The notes below the pieces were generated by a model, which worked only from the letters and a program-made list of their open reading frames with translations, was not told where the DNA came from and made no database searches. A program made the translations under genes and the position numbers. From Gemmatimonadota bacterium (GTDB lineage: Bacteria; Gemmatimonadota; Gemmatimonadetes; Longimicrobiales; Longimicrobiaceae), in assembly GCA_019348265.1 (NCBI GenBank), contig JAHWJV010000166.1, positions 1 to 7,596 of the forward strand: 7,596 nucleotides of DNA, in the 5' to 3' direction. This document shows positions 5,598 through 7,596 of this stretch, in pieces; positions within the stretch are counted from its first letter, which is position 1; every line of letters begins with the position of its first letter.

Positions 5598-7340
5598 ATG
5601 GAATCGGCTGGCGATGGTACCGTCGCGCTGGTAGTCGACGACGATCCGGTTACGCGGCTGCTCGTACGTCGGGCGCTGGAGGGATTCGGCTTCAGGCCCG
5701 TGCTCGAGGCGGCGGACGGGCTCGCGGCGCAGGTGATCCTCACCGGGCGCGACGACGTGGACCTGGTTCTCACCGACGTGCTCATGCCGGGGCTCGACGG
5801 GCTCGGTCTGCTGCGCTGGGGCCGCGAGCGCGACCCCACCACGATGTGGATCATCCTCTCCGGTCTGGACACCTTCAGCACGGCCGTCGAGGCGATCCGG
5901 CTCGGCGCGTTCGACTTCCTGGGCAAGCCGCCTCGGGTGGAGGAGATCGAGGTGTCCGTGCGCAACGCCCTCGAGCAGCGCAAGCTGCTGGAAGAGCGGG
6001 AGCGGCTGAACGCAGAGCTCGCGGAGGCGAACAGCGAGCTCGTGTCCAAGGTGCGCGAGCTGGAGACGAAATCCGAGCTGCTGCGCCGGGATCTCCAGCG
6101 CGCCGAGGTGATCCAGCGTGCCCTCCTCCCCAGCGATCCGCCGGCGATCGAGCGCTTCTCCGTCCATGCGGTGTACCGGCCGGGCCAGCACGTCGGCGGG
6201 GATCTGTACGACGTGGTGCGGATCGACGAGCGGCACCTCGCCTTCTACGTCGCCGACGCGACCGGCCACGGGGTGAGCGCCGCGATGCTCTCCGTGCTCT
6301 TCAAGCAGCGGCTGGTGCTGGTGGATGAGGCCGGCGGGGCGCTCGCTCCCGCCGAGGTGCTGGGCACGGTGAACCGCTCCTTCAGCGAAGCCGTGGTCGC
6401 GCCGGGGCTCTTCCTGACCGCCGTCTACTGTCTGCTGGATACGACGAACGGCACCGTACGGCTCGCGTCGGCGGGGCACCCGCCGGTGCTCCACGTGCGT
6501 CCCGGCGGCGAGACGCGCCTGATCCGACGCACCGGCCCGGCGCTGGGGCTGACACCGGACGCGGAGTTCGAGGAGGAGCATTTCCAGCTCTCCGTCGACG
6601 ATCGGCTCCTGCTCTACACCGACGGGCTTCTCCAGTCCGGAGCGGCGCCCGAGTCGGAGCGGCTTCACGAGCTGCTGAGCCTGAACCCCGCGGACGCGGA
6701 CAAGGTGCTGGGGGAGCTGCTCGCCGCCGCCCGGGAGACGCGCCCGGCCGGAGGAGCGGACGCGTCCGATACGGACGACGTGACGCTCCTGCTGCTGGAC
6801 GTGCGGGTCGGGCCCTCGCGATTCGACAACGGCACCGCCCGCGCCAATCGGGAGGCGCCCGGCGGGACCACGTCGCGCAGCGAGATCGTCTTCTACGGCG
6901 AGACGGAGGAGGCGAGCTACCTCGCGCTCCGCGGCCGCGCTACCTGGGTGCACGGGGATGCTTTCTACGAAACCGCCTGCGGGCTCCTGGAGACGGGGCG
7001 CATCCTGGTGCTGGATCTCTCCGGCTGCGACTACCTCGACAGCACCTTTCTGGGCACCGTTCACGAGCTCGCCGGCCACCCCGAGGTGCGGATGCAGGGG
7101 GTCACGCCGGAGGTGCGCGCGATGTTCGAGGAGCTGAGCATGGGGCGCGTGCTGGAGGCCATCCGCGAAGACGGGGCGAGGCTGCCGGAGATGCACCCGC
7201 TGGCCGTCGCCCGCGCCGATGCCAAGGCGGGGAAGCTGCGCGTCCTGCGGGCGCACGAGGCGCTTTCGGCCATCAGCGGACGCAACCGTGAGAAGTTCCA
7301 GGCCGTGGTCGAGTCGCTGCGCGGGGACCCCGCCGGGTGA
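5598..7340 (+). CDS. receiver - coiled coil - PP2C (SpoIIE-type) phosphatase - STAS fusion
   Basis: A 580-residue cytoplasmic signalling protein with four parts. Receiver, about 8-122: acidic pocket D14-D16, phosphoacceptor D60 in LTDVLMP, S88 and K110, so phosphorylation-competent. Coiled coil, about 124-172, Glu/Leu-rich. PP2C/SpoIIE phosphatase, about 173-402, with the metal residues all present: D202 in GGDLYD, D220 in ADATGHG, D342 in YTDG and D393/D394 in DDVT, so it should be active on phospho-Ser/Thr. STAS domain, about 428-515, with LDLSGCDYLDSTFLG at 472-486; S482 aligns with the phosphoserine of RsbV-like anti-anti-sigma factors. A 65-residue tail follows. By analogy with RsbU/RsbV, phosphorelay input would control dephosphorylation of a STAS protein, here possibly its own. 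The ribosome binding site is weak (GCGAG before ATG). Its stop overlaps the next start. Confidence 0.9.
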   Translation: MESAGDGTVALVVDDDPVTRLLVRRALEGFGFRPVLEAADGLAAQVILTGRDDVDLVLTDVLMPGLDGLGLLRWGRERDPTTMWIILSGLDTFSTAVEAIRLGAFDFLGKPPRVEEIEVSVRNALEQRKLLEERERLNAELAEANSELVSKVRELETKSELLRRDLQRAEVIQRALLPSDPPAIERFSVHAVYRPGQHVGGDLYDVVRIDERHLAFYVADATGHGVSAAMLSVLFKQRLVLVDEAGGALAPAEVLGTVNRSFSEAVVAPGLFLTAVYCLLDTTNGTVRLASAGHPPVLHVRPGGETRLIRRTGPALGLTPDAEFEEEHFQLSVDDRLLLYTDGLLQSGAAPESERLHELLSLNPADADKVLGELLAAARETRPAGGADASDTDDVTLLLLDVRVGPSRFDNGTARANREAPGGTTSRSEIVFYGETEEASYLALRGRATWVHGDAFYETACGLLETGRILVLDLSGCDYLDSTFLGTVHELAGHPEVRMQGVTPEVRAMFEELSMGRVLEAIREDGARLPEMHPLAVARADAKAGKLRVLRAHEALSAISGRNREKFQAVVESLRGDPAG

Positions 7341-7596
7341 TGAGCGGCGCGGCCGATCCGCTTCGGGCGGACGTCCTGCGGCGGGCGGCGCGGATCGCCG
7401 CCCTTTCGGTCGTCGGGGTGGCGCTCCTCGTTCTCTTCGGCTGGTGGCTCGACGTCGAGCTGTTGAAGAGCCTCTACGCCACGGTCGCGATGAACCCGCT
7501 CACGGCGGTCTGTTTCATCGTGACCGGCGGCTCCCTCTGGCTGATGGCTTCCAGGCTGGAGCCGCTCGCCCGCCGCCGCAGGCGTCGCGTGGGCGG
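7340..7596 (+). CDS. N-terminus of a two-helix membrane protein, probable sensor kinase (cut by window edge)
   Basis: Only the first 85 codons are in the window. The ATG shares one base with the preceding stop (TGATG), so translation is very likely coupled to the phosphatase fusion. Residues about 16-37 form one hydrophobic helix ending in FGWWLD; LKSLYATVAMNPLTAVCFIVTGGSLWLMAS at 42-71 is a short periplasmic link plus a second helix, followed by an Arg run at 78-83 that fits the positive-inside rule. The MNPLTA-F-G-LWL pattern resembles the membrane region in front of PAS/GAF-linked histidine kinases and related sensors. No catalytic domain is visible, so a kinase is inferred from this resemblance and from the receiver in its neighbour. 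A diguanylate cyclase or other membrane sensor remains possible. Confidence 0.6.
   Translation, partial: MSGAADPLRADVLRRAARIAALSVVGVALLVLFGWWLDVELLKSLYATVAMNPLTAVCFIVTGGSLWLMASRLEPLARRRRRRVG

Noticed and set aside
5577..7256. A 559-codon open frame on the minus strand opposite the receiver-phosphatase-STAS gene
   Set aside because: It lies wholly opposite a gene with several intact catalytic motifs. The predicted peptide is an Arg/His/Gln/Gly-rich string without recognisable domains, as expected from the complement of GC-rich codons.

Overview
This is a GC-rich bacterial window with all supported genes on the + strand. It contains nine complete genes and one gene cut by the right edge. Two kinds of protein point to Gemmatimonadota: a short secreted protein that fuses a carboxypeptidase-regulatory-like domain to a TonB-receptor plug with no barrel, and several exported lipoproteins. 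The assignment is an inference from gene content and base composition, and no rRNA or marker gene is present to confirm it. No tRNA, rRNA, CRISPR array, insertion sequence or phage gene was seen.

Layout. 1-126: no convincing gene, possibly the edge of a neighbour. 127-369: small helix-hairpin-helix protein resembling the RNA polymerase alpha C-terminal domain. 402-1346: PmoA-type (DUF6807) lipoprotein. 1347-1542: intergenic, with a hairpin and a plausible -35/-10 promoter. 1543-2460: lipoprotein of the endonuclease/exonuclease/phosphatase fold. 2484-2792: tiny His/Asp-rich membrane protein (DUF6122-like) starting with GTG. 2950-3684: secreted barrel-less plug protein. 3773-4033: small lipoprotein with three 11-residue repeats. 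4096-4812: SAM-dependent methyltransferase. 4931-5419: exported single-domain cupin. 5420-5597: terminator-like hairpin and a leader with two competing hairpins. 5598-7340: receiver / coiled coil / PP2C (SpoIIE-type) phosphatase / STAS fusion. 7340-7596: start of a membrane protein, probably a sensor kinase, overlapping the previous stop by one base.

How the genes fit together. The first 5.4 kb is mostly envelope biology: six of the eight genes there are predicted secreted, lipidated or membrane proteins. They are spaced as single genes or short operons and show no obvious shared pathway. The last 2.2 kb is a signalling module. The fusion protein joins phosphorelay input (receiver Asp60) to a partner-switching phosphatase and an RsbV-like STAS domain with a DST phosphosite. 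It is translationally coupled to a two-helix membrane protein. This module is the most interesting part of the window. The anti-sigma kinase or sigma factor it would control is not visible here.
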